Shown: in pieces, positions 7,466 to 16,686 of the stretch | How the letters are laid out: the number at the start of each line of letters is the position of its first letter | How positions within the stretch are numbered: the stretch's first letter is position 1 | Origin: Virgibacillus chiguensis | Lineage (GTDB): Bacteria; Bacillota; Bacilli; Bacillales; Amphibacillaceae | Assembly (NCBI RefSeq): GCF_900129865.1 | Contig: NZ_FQXD01000004.1 | Location: forward strand, 31,634-69,819 | Reading direction: 5' to 3' | DNA: 38,186 bases | Position numbers and translations under genes: made by a program | Notes under the pieces: generated by a model | The model's input: only the letters and a program-made list of their open reading frames with translations | What the model was told of the DNA's origin: nothing | Database searches by the model: none

Positions 7466-8506
7466 GTGAAAAGAGTTGATGAAATGATAGAAGAACTTAA
7501 GGATATTAAAGTTTTGATGCACAATCAATACGAAGCAATTGGAAAGAAAATTGGTGATGAATTTTTTATTCCTATAACTTTACTGGAAAAAGGATACGAT
7601 TTAGAAAAAGAATGGTTAAACACTAAGAATACATTGAAGATTCACGTTACTAAAAAGCGTTTTTTAGATATAGATCATTATGACTATCAAGGAAATTACT
7701 TACATTATGATAGGAACCGGGTAGAGAATTGGAATGTAGAATTTCATCATGGGATTCCTAAAACAGTCTACCCATATGGGAAATACTTTAATCCTTCTAC
7801 AATTGCTCAATATGGGCTTCAACATTACAGTCTTTATTTAAAGAGCAAAGATTTAGAAAGTAAACAGAAATTTTTAAAAGTAGCTAACTGGCTTATGTCT
7901 CATCAAGATGTTCACGGTGGGTGGCCTTATCAATTTGATTTTCATTATTATCCTACTCGGCTAAAAGGAATCAAGGCCCCATGGTATTCTGCCATTGGTT
8001 TAGGAATGTCAATGTCTGTTTTAGTAAGAGCTACTGTGTTAACAAAGGATAGAAAATATGAGCGTTGCGCATTAAAAGCTACTCCTATTTTTAACATCCC
8101 CTCAGAAAAAAGTGGAATACTAGCTAAATTTGAAGGTAAATACATGTTCTACGAGGAATGTCCTACAGATCCACCTAGTTTTATTTTAAACGGTTTCATG
8201 TTTGCGTTAATTGGATTATATGATCTTTATAAACTAACTGGTGATATAGAAACAAAAAAATTATATCAAGAAGGAATTATTTCACTAAAAAGAATGCTAC
8301 CTTTATATGATTTGGGGTACTGTACAGCCTATGATTTAACGCAATATACAACGGATGGAGGGTATCCAAATGTAGCTAACTGGGGTTATCATATTACTCA
8401 TATTCATTTATTAACTGCTTTAAACTCGATAGAAAAGGACACAAAAATGAACAAGGTATTACAAAGATGGAAAGGTTATTTAGAGGGGAAAAGATTTACT
8501 ATATAG
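7466..8506 (+). CDS. D-glucuronyl C5-epimerase family protein
   Basis: About 340-346 residues. The C-terminal two thirds match the C5-epimerase catalytic domain (Pfam C5-epim_C): NPSTIAQYGLQHY (about 110), FLKVANWLMSHQD, GGWPYQFDF, APWYSAIGLGMSMSVLVRAT (about 170), then PPSFILNGFMFALIGLYDLY, MLPLYDLGYCTAYDLTQY and a final NWGYHITHIHLL. In heparan or heparosan pathways this enzyme inverts C5 of glucuronate inside a polymer, giving L-iduronate; bacterial homologues are few. Start is GTG 7466 or ATG 7484, both with poor sites; translation may be coupled to the preceding gene, 20 bases away. The substrate here could be a uronic acid made by the island's own dehydrogenase. Confidence 0.86.
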   Translation: MKRVDEMIEELKDIKVLMHNQYEAIGKKIGDEFFIPITLLEKGYDLEKEWLNTKNTLKIHVTKKRFLDIDHYDYQGNYLHYDRNRVENWNVEFHHGIPKTVYPYGKYFNPSTIAQYGLQHYSLYLKSKDLESKQKFLKVANWLMSHQDVHGGWPYQFDFHYYPTRLKGIKAPWYSAIGLGMSMSVLVRATVLTKDRKYERCALKATPIFNIPSEKSGILAKFEGKYMFYEECPTDPPSFILNGFMFALIGLYDLYKLTGDIETKKLYQEGIISLKRMLPLYDLGYCTAYDLTQYTTDGGYPNVANWGYHITHIHLLTALNSIEKDTKMNKVLQRWKGYLEGKRFTI

Positions 8507-8597
8507 TTACAAATAAAGAAAAGGATGATATACGCACCTCTTATGTTTATGAGTGGTGTTGAAATAGTATGGGATATATGTATTTCCAACAAGCCTC

Positions 8598-8625
8598 ATC
8601 CGAACAAGTGTGCACTTGTTCGGAT
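8598..8625. terminator. Perfect GC-containing palindrome between convergent genes
   Basis: ATCCGAACAAGTG and its complement CACTTGTTCGGAT form a 13-bp stem with almost no loop, centred between a plus-strand gene and a convergent minus-strand gene. There is no U-tract on either strand, so it may be a shared factor-assisted terminator or a protein-binding operator. Confidence 0.5.
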
Positions 8626-8717
8626 CAGGTTAAAGTTATAATAGAAGCAAGCGTCTTTCATCGCTAGTTTTTGGTTAAACGATGTGTAAACCACTCGTTG
8701 AGAGGGGGGCAACGTCT

Positions 8718-9791
8718 TTAAAAGGAATGGAGTAGGATATTATGAATCACGTGAGCAGTCCTTCCATCACCAAAAATGGAAGGAGAATAATGAGGGAGTT
8801 TAAGATGATTAACTTTATCTAATATTTGATTTGTTTTATATCCTGCAAGATGATTCCAACCGGTCTCTACAGTCTCCATCCATTCTGTTTCTTCTCTTAG
8901 CGTAATACATGGAATTCTGAGCATATATGCTTCTTTTTGTAAACCGCCCGAATCCGTTAAAATGGCTTTTGCTTGAGAAACTAATGCCAACATATCAAAA
9001 TAATTTACGGGCTCTATTGTCTTTATATGAGATGAAGTAATGAAATGATCAAGTTTAAAGTGTTGAATTTTATTTTTAGTTCTAGGATGTAACGGAAGAA
9101 TGATTGTTTTATCTAATCGTTGAAACGCTGTTAGTATTTGTTTTAAACGCTCAGGTTCATCCGAGTTTTCGGCCCGATGAACGGTTGCAATAAAATAGTT
9201 ACCCGCTGTGAGTGATAGATCATTTAGAATGGTTGATTGTTGAATCGCAGGATCTTTAAAGTGAATAACGGCATCGTACATAATATCTCCCGTTAAATAA
9301 ACCTCTTTGTCAATGCCCTCCTGCTTTAGATTATGAATGGCAGTTTTCGATGGGCAAAATAATAAATGTGATAAATGGTCGGTGATGATTCTATTAATTT
9401 CTTCAGGCATTTTTTTATTGAAGCTACGTAAACCAGCTTCCACATGTGCTATTGGAATATGAATTTTTGATGCCGCAATGCTCCCTGCTAGTGTTGAATT
9501 CGTATCTCCATATACGATTACAATATCGGGTTGAACAGAAAGCATAATTTTCTCTAATTCGAATAGCATTTTAGCGGTTTGCTCTCCATGAGAGCCAGAG
9601 CCTATACCTAAATAATAATCTGGTTTAGTAAGTTTTAATTGGTCAAAAAAGATGGTAGACATATTATGATCATAATGTTGACCTGTGTGTACCATAATTT
9701 CCTCTATCTTTGACTGTGCCTTGATTGCTTTAGACAGCATGGATGCTTTAATAAACTGAGGCCTTGCGCCCACAACAGTTAATATCTTCAT
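8718..9791 (-). CDS. Non-hydrolysing UDP-GlcNAc 2-epimerase family (WecB/WbpI type)
   Basis: 357 residues, the normal length. It opens with ILTVVGARPQFIKASM. Catalytic regions are present: YGDTNSTLAGS (Asp), HVEAGLRS (Glu), PEEINRI (Glu), TVHRAENSD (His), plus the UDP-binding LTDSGGLQKEA and LREETEW. The family interconverts UDP-GlcNAc and UDP-ManNAc. The WbpI/WlbD branch instead epimerises UDP-GlcNAc3NAcA to UDP-ManNAc3NAcA. The GARPQ opening differs from the GTRPE of classic WecB, and the neighbours suggest the WbpI role, but either is possible. The site AAAGGAG is 6 bases upstream. The gene is divergent from the next transferase. Confidence 0.9.
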   Translation of the reverse strand: MKILTVVGARPQFIKASMLSKAIKAQSKIEEIMVHTGQHYDHNMSTIFFDQLKLTKPDYYLGIGSGSHGEQTAKMLFELEKIMLSVQPDIVIVYGDTNSTLAGSIAASKIHIPIAHVEAGLRSFNKKMPEEINRIITDHLSHLLFCPSKTAIHNLKQEGIDKEVYLTGDIMYDAVIHFKDPAIQQSTILNDLSLTAGNYFIATVHRAENSDEPERLKQILTAFQRLDKTIILPLHPRTKNKIQHFKLDHFITSSHIKTIEPVNYFDMLALVSQAKAILTDSGGLQKEAYMLRIPCITLREETEWMETVETGWNHLAGYKTNQILDKVNHLKLPHYSPSIFGDGRTAHVIHNILLHSF

Positions 9792-9935
9792 TTTTTCTCC
9801 TTTCTATCTAAGGGTTACATTAGATGGTGATTATTATTTATATTCTGCTAAGCAATTGTTGCGCATGAACCGCAAAAATAAAAAATATAATAAAAAAAGA
9901 GTTGTTATTAAGAACAAAGGAAAGGGGCATGAAAT

Positions 9936-11150
9936 ATGTCTAGAAAAGTATGCATGCTTGTAGCAGAACACCCATTCTTAGATTCGAGAATTTTCAAACG
10001 TGAAGCCAAAAGCCTATTAAAATTAGGTTATGATGTAACACTAATTGTTCCTAGAAAAGATGGATACTTATTTGACATTGATGGTACACCTTTGAAGGAT
10101 AAATTTACTACTAAAACATTTACTTATGAGGGAATTACAATCGTTACTTACGATTTTGAAGAAAGCAGAGCACCATTAAGTAAAGTCGTAGCCCCTGTTT
10201 CTCAGTGGGAGATAGGTTTTAATAACCCATTAACAGAGCTTGGGATACAACAAGATGCAGATATTTATCATGTTCATGAATATTTATCCCTTTTTGCTGG
10301 AATAGGTGTGAAAAGATTATTGAAACAAAGAAATAAAAAAGTAAAATTAATCTACGACAGTCATGAATTAACTCCGGATCCCTTTGATTCGAGAAATCAC
10401 GTCAATCACCGCAATAACTTGAAAGAAAAGCTACTGGTTATGCTGAAGGAAGTAGATCAAATCATTACTATTTCCCATTCCATAAAATCATGGTTCCTTT
10501 CTCAAGACCCCACATTTTCTGTAGAGGTCATTTATAATTCACATCCATTAGCTAAAAACTATCAAACCAAAGAATTTACTGGAAATGGACTCATAGCTTG
10601 TTATGAAGGTAATATTGATTATAAAAGAGGTAGTAAAAATAAAATTATACAGATTACAGAACAATGCGCCACTTCCATCGATTTTCAATTCAAGATTATA
10701 GGTGGAACAAGGTTTGGTGAAACATTTGAACTCCCGAATCATGTAAGGGATAAAATTAAGTTAACTGGATGGGTGGACTATTATTCTATTTCACAGCATA
10801 TGAAAGACGTAGAAATAGGTTGGATCGATTATGAAGAGTTAAATACTTCGCTTAATCGTTCTTATGCGATGCCAAATAAGTTTTTCAGCTTTTTAAATAA
10901 TGGTGTTCCGATTGTAGTAAACCAATGCCATGAGATGGAATCTTTTTTACGAACTCATCGTTGTGGATTAGTAATTAATAAAAAACATGCTACAGCTTCA
11001 GACTATGCAGAAGCTATGCTGTATTTAGCCAGCAATAAGAAAATGTTGAAACAAATGAGCTTAAACGCTAGAAAAGTAATGGAAGAAATTTATTGCTGGG
11101 AGAAGATGGAGAACAGACTAAAGAATGTGTACCATCGCTTAATTCCGTAA
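9936..11150 (+). CDS. Glycosyltransferase, GT4-like, paralogue 1
   Basis: 404 residues, GT-B fold. The N-terminal domain has AEHPFLDSRIFKREAKSLLK, GYLFDIDG and YHVHEYLS. The DSHELTPDP motif at 141-149 carries the His-Glu pair typical of the acceptor side in GT4-type enzymes. The C-terminal domain has YEGNIDYKRGS (basic diphosphate-binding loop), IIGGTRFG, KLTGWVDYYSI, and NKFFSFLNNGVPIVVNQC. It is one of three close paralogues (with 13081 and 14304). It probably adds a sugar from a UDP-donor in the cytoplasm; donor and acceptor are unknown. AAAGGGG lies 9 bases upstream. Confidence 0.83.
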   Translation: MSRKVCMLVAEHPFLDSRIFKREAKSLLKLGYDVTLIVPRKDGYLFDIDGTPLKDKFTTKTFTYEGITIVTYDFEESRAPLSKVVAPVSQWEIGFNNPLTELGIQQDADIYHVHEYLSLFAGIGVKRLLKQRNKKVKLIYDSHELTPDPFDSRNHVNHRNNLKEKLLVMLKEVDQIITISHSIKSWFLSQDPTFSVEVIYNSHPLAKNYQTKEFTGNGLIACYEGNIDYKRGSKNKIIQITEQCATSIDFQFKIIGGTRFGETFELPNHVRDKIKLTGWVDYYSISQHMKDVEIGWIDYEELNTSLNRSYAMPNKFFSFLNNGVPIVVNQCHEMESFLRTHRCGLVINKKHATASDYAEAMLYLASNKKMLKQMSLNARKVMEEIYCWEKMENRLKNVYHRLIP

Positions 11151-11182
11151 TTAGCATAATCCTTTCTGTTCTCATAAGAATT

Positions 11183-12151
11183 TTACTTTGTGACATGGCG
11201 TTTCACCCAATTTATTGTCGAGGCAATTCCATCCTTGAAGTCGGTTTTATTATATGTGCCAATTAATTTTTGTAATTTTTTTATGGAACCTCTATGGCTA
11301 GTAACATCCGATTTTCGGTTTGGCTTTTGCAGGACTTCTCCTGTATAATTCATTTCGTCAATGATCGTCTCAATGATATACTGAATGGATAACTGTTGAT
11401 CAGTCGTAATGTTTACAGTATCTCCTGAAGGAATCAACGGATACAATTTTACTACCATATCAACAGTATCTTTTACATAAATATAGTCTCTTGTTTGTTG
11501 ACCAGTGCCATGTATCTCTGGAGTTTCATCAGCTAGTATTTTTTTTATTGTAGTGGGAATAACCCCAGCTAAAGGTCCTGTGAAGCTTTGTCTAGGTCCG
11601 TAGTTATTAAAAGGTCGAACGATAAAAGCATCTAAATTAAACATTTTCACATAAGACGTTAACATTAAATCAGCAGCAGCTTTACCGGCAGCATAAGTCG
11701 TTGTCGGATCTAATGGATGATTTTCATCCATCGGCTGGTACTGAGAAGAACCATATGCTTCTGATGATGAGAAATGACAAAGTGTGTGAAATAGCTCTTT
11801 ACGTTGCAATTCTAATAAATTCTTTAAGACAATAACGTTTGTTAAAAAAGCATCAGCTGGGTTCATAAATGAATAGTTCAATGGTTTGGTTGCACAATTA
11901 AAAACAATGTCGATAGTATGCTTTTCCATAATGTAGTTTAAAGCTTCTTGGTTTTCAGCATTATCGATGTAAAGTATTGCATTCTTTGCTAATGCGGATG
12001 TTAGGTTATTTTGAGTACCAGTAAAAAGATTATCAATAATAATGATTTCTTTAGTTTTTTCTTCTAATAAATGATCTACTAAATGACTTCCAATAAAACC
12101 GGCTCCGCCAACAATTAAAATGGTACTGTTCTCCAGTGGTAGACGTTTCAT
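11183..12151 (-). CDS. NAD-dependent nucleotide-sugar epimerase/dehydratase (extended SDR)
   Basis: 322 residues from ATG 12151, preferred over GTG 12160 because AGAAGGGA then lies at a proper distance. The NAD site is GGAGFIGSH (15-23). The catalytic set is SSSEAYG (128-134) and YxxxK as YAAGK (153-157). A typical C-terminal part follows: RPFNNYGPRQ, GTGQQTRDYIYVKDTV. This group contains UDP-sugar 4-epimerases and 4,6-dehydratases; the exact substrate cannot be read from sequence. It is 30 bases behind the SDR gene and probably in the same transcript. It likely supplies a second nucleotide sugar to the island. Confidence 0.85.
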   Translation of the reverse strand: MKRLPLENSTILIVGGAGFIGSHLVDHLLEEKTKEIIIIDNLFTGTQNNLTSALAKNAILYIDNAENQEALNYIMEKHTIDIVFNCATKPLNYSFMNPADAFLTNVIVLKNLLELQRKELFHTLCHFSSSEAYGSSQYQPMDENHPLDPTTTYAAGKAAADLMLTSYVKMFNLDAFIVRPFNNYGPRQSFTGPLAGVIPTTIKKILADETPEIHGTGQQTRDYIYVKDTVDMVVKLYPLIPSGDTVNITTDQQLSIQYIIETIIDEMNYTGEVLQKPNRKSDVTSHRGSIKKLQKLIGTYNKTDFKDGIASTINWVKRHVTK

Positions 12152-12181
12152 ATTTGCCACTTCCCTTCTCGTATTTCCATG

Positions 12182-12937
12182 TTAATAGTTCATTCGTGAT
12201 TGCCCGCCATCTACGCTGATTGTAGAACCTACAATCCAAGCCGCTTTGTTCGAGGCCAGAAACACAGCAATATTACCAACTTCCTCTGGCTTACCAAGTC
12301 TCCCTGCAGGTATGTTGGATTTGGCGTAATTATCTAAAAAATCAGGATCATTTTTCATTCGACGTGTCCACTCCTTATTTGGGTGGAAGATAGCACCCGG
12401 GGCAATACCGACGACCCGAATATTATACTTTATTACTTCAGAGCTGAAAGATTTTGTAAAACTATTTAAAGCGGCTTTTGAAGCGTTATAAGCCGGTACG
12501 CCACCTGCTTCCTTGCCGTAAATAGAGGAAATGTTTATAATTACTCCTTCTCCTTGTGTTATCATGTGCTGACTTACTAATTGGCTTAAGTGAACGGCAG
12601 CGATAAAGTTGAGGTTTATCGTTTTGTGAAAAAGAATGGGGGATGTTTCTAAGACAGTTTTTCCATAGCTAGCCCCTGCATTATTAATGAGGATATCTAT
12701 TCCATTGAAATCGGTTATAAAATCAGCAATTAATTGTTCTCTTTGGTAATCATTTGTGAGATCATTCGTGTAAATTCTCACATCCAGTTCTTTGTTTACT
12801 TCTTCGAGTTCATATTTTGTTCTAGCTACAATTCCGACGTCAGCACCTTCTTTTAAGAAGGATGCAGCTATTGCTTTACCAATTCCTCTTGAACCGCCAG
12901 TGACAAGTACTTTCTTGCCCTTTAATTGCAAATCCAT
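12182..12937 (-). CDS. Classical short-chain dehydrogenase/reductase
   Basis: 251 residues. The cofactor site is TGGSRGIG (13-20), with NNAG at 85-88. The catalytic Ser is in INISSIYG (about 137), with Tyr150 and Lys154 in YNASK. The C-terminal SVDGGQSRMNY is as in FabG-like enzymes. TTGGAGGA lies 6 bases before ATG. It precedes the extended SDR and diverges from the second transferase. In a sugar island such an enzyme could reduce a keto-sugar, but FabG-like members act on many substrates, so no specific reaction is claimed. Confidence 0.85.
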   Translation of the reverse strand: MDLQLKGKKVLVTGGSRGIGKAIAASFLKEGADVGIVARTKYELEEVNKELDVRIYTNDLTNDYQREQLIADFITDFNGIDILINNAGASYGKTVLETSPILFHKTINLNFIAAVHLSQLVSQHMITQGEGVIINISSIYGKEAGGVPAYNASKAALNSFTKSFSSEVIKYNIRVVGIAPGAIFHPNKEWTRRMKNDPDFLDNYAKSNIPAGRLGKPEEVGNIAVFLASNKAAWIVGSTISVDGGQSRMNY

Positions 12938-13080
12938 AAGCTATCCTCCAATTTCTCATATAGCCGTAAAAAAATAATGCAATGAGAATGCATTCAATTA
13001 TATGTATGAATGTTTTAGTTTGGTTGTTAATACTTTATAGTATTAGATAAAAATTCTGTTCAAGAAATGAGGTTTTAAAA

Positions 13081-14277
13081 TTGAAACGAAAGGTGTGCAT
13101 GCTCCTATGTTACCTTCCCTTTCTAGACTCCCGTATATTTGAATGTGAGGCCAAAAGTCTCGTCAAGCTTGGTTATGATGTTACCATCCTTGCCCCAAGG
13201 AAAAATGGTTTTTTATTTCATATTGATGGAAAACCTTTTTCCAATCAATTTCGTGATGAAATTTTTCATTATCACGGTATTAAGGTCATTGCCTATGATA
13301 GTGAAAAGCGATCTTCTGACTATTTAGTCGATCCGCTTTATCAACTAGGACTGAAAGAGGAGGCGGATTTTTATCATGCTCATGAACTGAATTCTTTTTC
13401 ATATGGGAAAGAAATAAAGCGTACCTTAAAAGAACAGCAAAATAAACAAGTTAAATTAATCTATGATAGTAGACAAATAACCCCTGATCCAATGTCTTCA
13501 AAAATAAATGCTGAAACAAAACAAAATTGGATGAAGATGCTCCAAGAAAATATTAAAGAGGTTGACTTTATTATTACAGTATCTGATTCGATTAAAGCCT
13601 GGTATCTAGCTATAAATCCATTATTGCCTGTAGAAGTCATCTATAATGCTCCTCCATTAACACCAACTATCAAGGAGAAAAGTACCTCTGATGACTCGTT
13701 TGTGATAGCACATGAGGGGAATATATCAAAAGAAACTTTTGAGAAAATAAAAGCGATTACCAGTGATTATAATGGAAAGAAAGGTATTCAATTTAAAATC
13801 ATTGGCGGTTCAAGATACGGGAATGAGATGCTTTTAATCCCGAATCACTTACAATCTAGAATAAAACTAACAGGGTGGGTGGACTACCAATCTTTGCCAT
13901 TGGCCATGTCAGATGTGGATATTGGTTTCATCGATCTAGATCCTTCCAGTTCGCTGAATAATGCCTTTAGCATGCCTCATAAGCTGTTCAGTTTTTTAAA
14001 TAATGGAATCCCTGTTGTAGCCAACAAATGTAGTGATTTAGAGAAGTTTATCAAAACGCATCACTGCGGGGTTGTCATTGATAAGTTAACACCAAGCTCT
14101 TTAGATTATATAGAAGCGATAAAATATGTGGAACAGCACCCGGATGAATGGGAGACAATGAGAAAAAATGCTAGGAAGGTAATGGAGGCTACTTACAGCT
14201 GGGAACATATGGAAAATAGATTGTTGTCAGTTTATCAATCCTTAGATGCCAATTCATTGCCATATTTACTGTCTTAG
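13081..14277 (+). CDS. Glycosyltransferase, GT4-like, paralogue 2 with altered motifs
   Basis: 398 residues from a TTG start (GAGG 8 bases upstream). It aligns over its full length with the neighbours at 9936 and 14304: LPFLDSRIF, GFLFHIDG, YHAHELNS, IIGGSRYG, KLTGWVDYQSL, HKLFSFLNNGIPVVANKC. Three positions conserved in the sisters are changed. EH before PFLDSR is YL. The DSHE motif is DSRQ (129-132). The KRGS loop after YEG is absent (HEGNISKETFEK, from 211). This may be a catalytically weak or retuned copy. The frame is otherwise intact and codon use matches its neighbours. Confidence 0.8.
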   Translation: MKRKVCMLLCYLPFLDSRIFECEAKSLVKLGYDVTILAPRKNGFLFHIDGKPFSNQFRDEIFHYHGIKVIAYDSEKRSSDYLVDPLYQLGLKEEADFYHAHELNSFSYGKEIKRTLKEQQNKQVKLIYDSRQITPDPMSSKINAETKQNWMKMLQENIKEVDFIITVSDSIKAWYLAINPLLPVEVIYNAPPLTPTIKEKSTSDDSFVIAHEGNISKETFEKIKAITSDYNGKKGIQFKIIGGSRYGNEMLLIPNHLQSRIKLTGWVDYQSLPLAMSDVDIGFIDLDPSSSLNNAFSMPHKLFSFLNNGIPVVANKCSDLEKFIKTHHCGVVIDKLTPSSLDYIEAIKYVEQHPDEWETMRKNARKVMEATYSWEHMENRLLSVYQSLDANSLPYLLS

Positions 14278-14303
14278 CAGATAGCTACTATTTCTGGGGG
14301 TGT

Positions 14304-15527
14304 ATGATGCAGGTAGATGTTTGTTTTTTAGTAACGGAGCATCCTTTTTTAGACGCTCGTATTTTTAAAAAGGAAGCCAAAAGTTTGGTGGCACAAGGAT
14401 ATCGAGTAACGATGATTGTACCTAGAATAAACGGCTATCTTTTTGATATTGACGGTGGTATGTTTACGGAAAGCTTTCTAGAACCTACGTTTTATCATGA
14501 AGATGTAAAAATAATCACTTATGAGCAGATATTTTTCGAAAAAAATATTAAAACATTGGATTACAATCTTCAGTCGAAAAATACACACAGGTTTATAGAT
14601 GTGTTAACACAACTTGGAATGGAGCAGAATGCGGACATTTATCATGCCCACGAGTTTTATTCTCTTTATTCTGGCATTATTATCAAACGTACCCTATTGT
14701 TAAAGGGAAAAACGTGTAAGTTAATCTATGATAGCCATGAATTAGACCCTGACCCTTTGATAGAGCAACCAATACAAGCGTTAAAAATAAAAAATCGCAT
14801 GCTGAAAATAATGGTAAAAGAGATAGATTATTTGATTACTGTATCTGAATCTATTAAGGAGTGGCATTTGTCTTTGAATGCTAGTCTTCCCGTAGAAATT
14901 ATTTATAATTCTCCACCGCTTGCTCATGAATATGTGCCAAAAAGAAGGTCGAATTCTGAATTAACGATTGTGTATGAAGGTACCCTGGGTAAGAAAAGAG
15001 GTAGCTTTGACAAATTTGTTCAAATGTTGGAGTTAGCTAATAAACAAAGGACTATACACGCTAAAATCATTGGAGGCTGGAAGAAAACTAACTATGATGT
15101 TGAGCTTCCCGACCTTACCAATATAAGTGAATATATCCATTTTACTGGCTGGTTGGATTTGAATTGTATACCACAAGCGATGAAAGATGTAGATATAGGG
15201 TGGATTGATTTGGATGCAAAACACTCCTTGAATAATGATTTTGCCATGCCAAATAAATTCTTTAGTTATTTAAATAATGGCATCCCTGTTTTAGTAAATC
15301 AATGTAAAGATATGATGGAATTTATTCAAATCTATAACTGTGGTTATGTCGTTCCCAAAAAAAGGGCTACTGCAGAGGATTATGCAGAAGCCTTAGTCAG
15401 CTTAGCTAATAATAAGCTTGATAAAATGAGTTACAAAGCACGTGGAATCATGGAGGCTATGTTTAGCTGGGAGCATATGGAAATTAGGCTCAGGAAGGTT
15501 TATGAGCAATTAACAAATGACTTTTGA
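14304..15527 (+). CDS. Glycosyltransferase, GT4-like, paralogue 3
   Basis: 407 residues. All motifs of the group are intact: TEHPFLDARIFKKEAKSLVA, GYLFDIDGG, YHAHEFYS, YDSHELDPDP (143-152), YEGTLGKKRGS, IHFTGWLDLNCI, NKFFSYLNNGIPVLVNQC. The start is ATG 14304 or 14307; GGGGGTG sits very close to the first, so 14307 may be used. It is 26 bases after paralogue 2 and overlaps the annotated frame of the next gene, so 13081-16579 is likely one transcript. Donor and acceptor are unknown. Confidence 0.83.
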   Translation: MMQVDVCFLVTEHPFLDARIFKKEAKSLVAQGYRVTMIVPRINGYLFDIDGGMFTESFLEPTFYHEDVKIITYEQIFFEKNIKTLDYNLQSKNTHRFIDVLTQLGMEQNADIYHAHEFYSLYSGIIIKRTLLLKGKTCKLIYDSHELDPDPLIEQPIQALKIKNRMLKIMVKEIDYLITVSESIKEWHLSLNASLPVEIIYNSPPLAHEYVPKRRSNSELTIVYEGTLGKKRGSFDKFVQMLELANKQRTIHAKIIGGWKKTNYDVELPDLTNISEYIHFTGWLDLNCIPQAMKDVDIGWIDLDAKHSLNNDFAMPNKFFSYLNNGIPVLVNQCKDMMEFIQIYNCGYVVPKKRATAEDYAEALVSLANNKLDKMSYKARGIMEAMFSWEHMEIRLRKVYEQLTNDF

Positions 15528-15574
15528 ATAATAAAGCGTGGATTAAATGTTACGAAGCTGAAAGGGGAATGTTT

Positions 15575-16579
15575 ATGAGAGTTTTACACTTGCCTTATGG
15601 TGCTCCTATGATTGAATTATGTCGGGGATTACGAGACAAAGGGATAGAAGCAACAGCATGTCACTTTAGTGATAACAGATATAAATTCCAACCGGATATT
15701 TGCCTTCATTTAAACTCCTATCCACCTAATGAAAGAGAAGAAAAAGTTACCGAATTCTTCTACGAGGCGATACAAACTTACCACATTTTTCACTTTCATT
15801 TTGGAGAAACTTTTTTTCCTGACAAAAGGGATTTAGCTATTTTAAAAAAAGCTGGAAAGAAAATGGTTGTTCATCACCATGGTTCGGATGTTCGATTGTT
15901 ATCCGTTGCAAAGCGTTTCAATCCATATGTCCGTGTTAAACCTGAATGGACGGAAGAAAAAATAAATAACAATTTATCGACATTATCATCTTATATGGAC
16001 CATGCCATCGTTCAAGACCCTGAATTGCAAGAATATACCTCACACGTCTATAAACATACCCATGTAATTCCTCATGCCATTAACATCCGTGAATTTAAGC
16101 CCATCTATCCAGATGTAAATAATAGATCACCACTCGTGGTGCATGCTCCTACATCGCGTAATCTTAAAGGAACAGAATTTATATTACATGCTGTGGATGA
16201 ATTAAAGCAATTGGGAATATCTTTTCAGTTTAAATTACTGGAAGGATTGACATATGAAGAGACGAAGGATTTGTTGTCTCAATCAGATATTGTTATAGAT
16301 CAATTACGAATTGGGGCTAGTGGATATATTAGTTCAGAAGCTATGGCACTTGGAAAGCCCGTTATATGCTATATAAGGGAGGATCTAACGGAAAAGTATC
16401 CTGGGGAAATTCCAGTTGTAAACGCAACCCCCTCTACGATTACTAGCGTATTAAAGAAACTCATTCAAAGTCCTGATAGATGGGTGGAAATTGGAAAAAA
16501 GGGGAGAGAATATATTGAAACATATCATGATTCGCGAATTGTTGCTAATCGCTATCTTGAAGTTTACAACCAATTATAA
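15575..16579 (+). CDS. Glycosyltransferase, GT-B fold (GT4-like)
   Basis: 334 residues. The start at ATG 15575 is chosen because AAAGGGG lies 7 bases upstream and the protein then begins with a proper beta strand, MRVLHLPYGAPMIELCRGLR. Earlier in-frame TTG 15524 would overlap the previous gene. An acceptor-side HHHGSDVRL motif is near residue 107. The donor domain has APTSRNLKGTEFI and SSEAMALGKPVICYI, the usual E-containing nucleotide-binding loop. It differs clearly from the three paralogues. It probably acts as another cytoplasmic sugar transferase of the island. Confidence 0.82.
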   Translation: MRVLHLPYGAPMIELCRGLRDKGIEATACHFSDNRYKFQPDICLHLNSYPPNEREEKVTEFFYEAIQTYHIFHFHFGETFFPDKRDLAILKKAGKKMVVHHHGSDVRLLSVAKRFNPYVRVKPEWTEEKINNNLSTLSSYMDHAIVQDPELQEYTSHVYKHTHVIPHAINIREFKPIYPDVNNRSPLVVHAPTSRNLKGTEFILHAVDELKQLGISFQFKLLEGLTYEETKDLLSQSDIVIDQLRIGASGYISSEAMALGKPVICYIREDLTEKYPGEIPVVNATPSTITSVLKKLIQSPDRWVEIGKKGREYIETYHDSRIVANRYLEVYNQL

Positions 16580-16686
16580 TTACAGGAAAAGCTTGAATTT
16601 GTAATCCTATTGCTAATGTCCAATCATTTTATAATTGTATTCGTATAGTATATTATCTTTCTTTGTAGAAATGAAGGTGAATCGTA

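Noticed and set aside
13081-14277. Calling transferase paralogue 2 a pseudogene
   Set aside because: The frame is intact over the full length with normal codon use and a good start, so altered function is stated, not loss.
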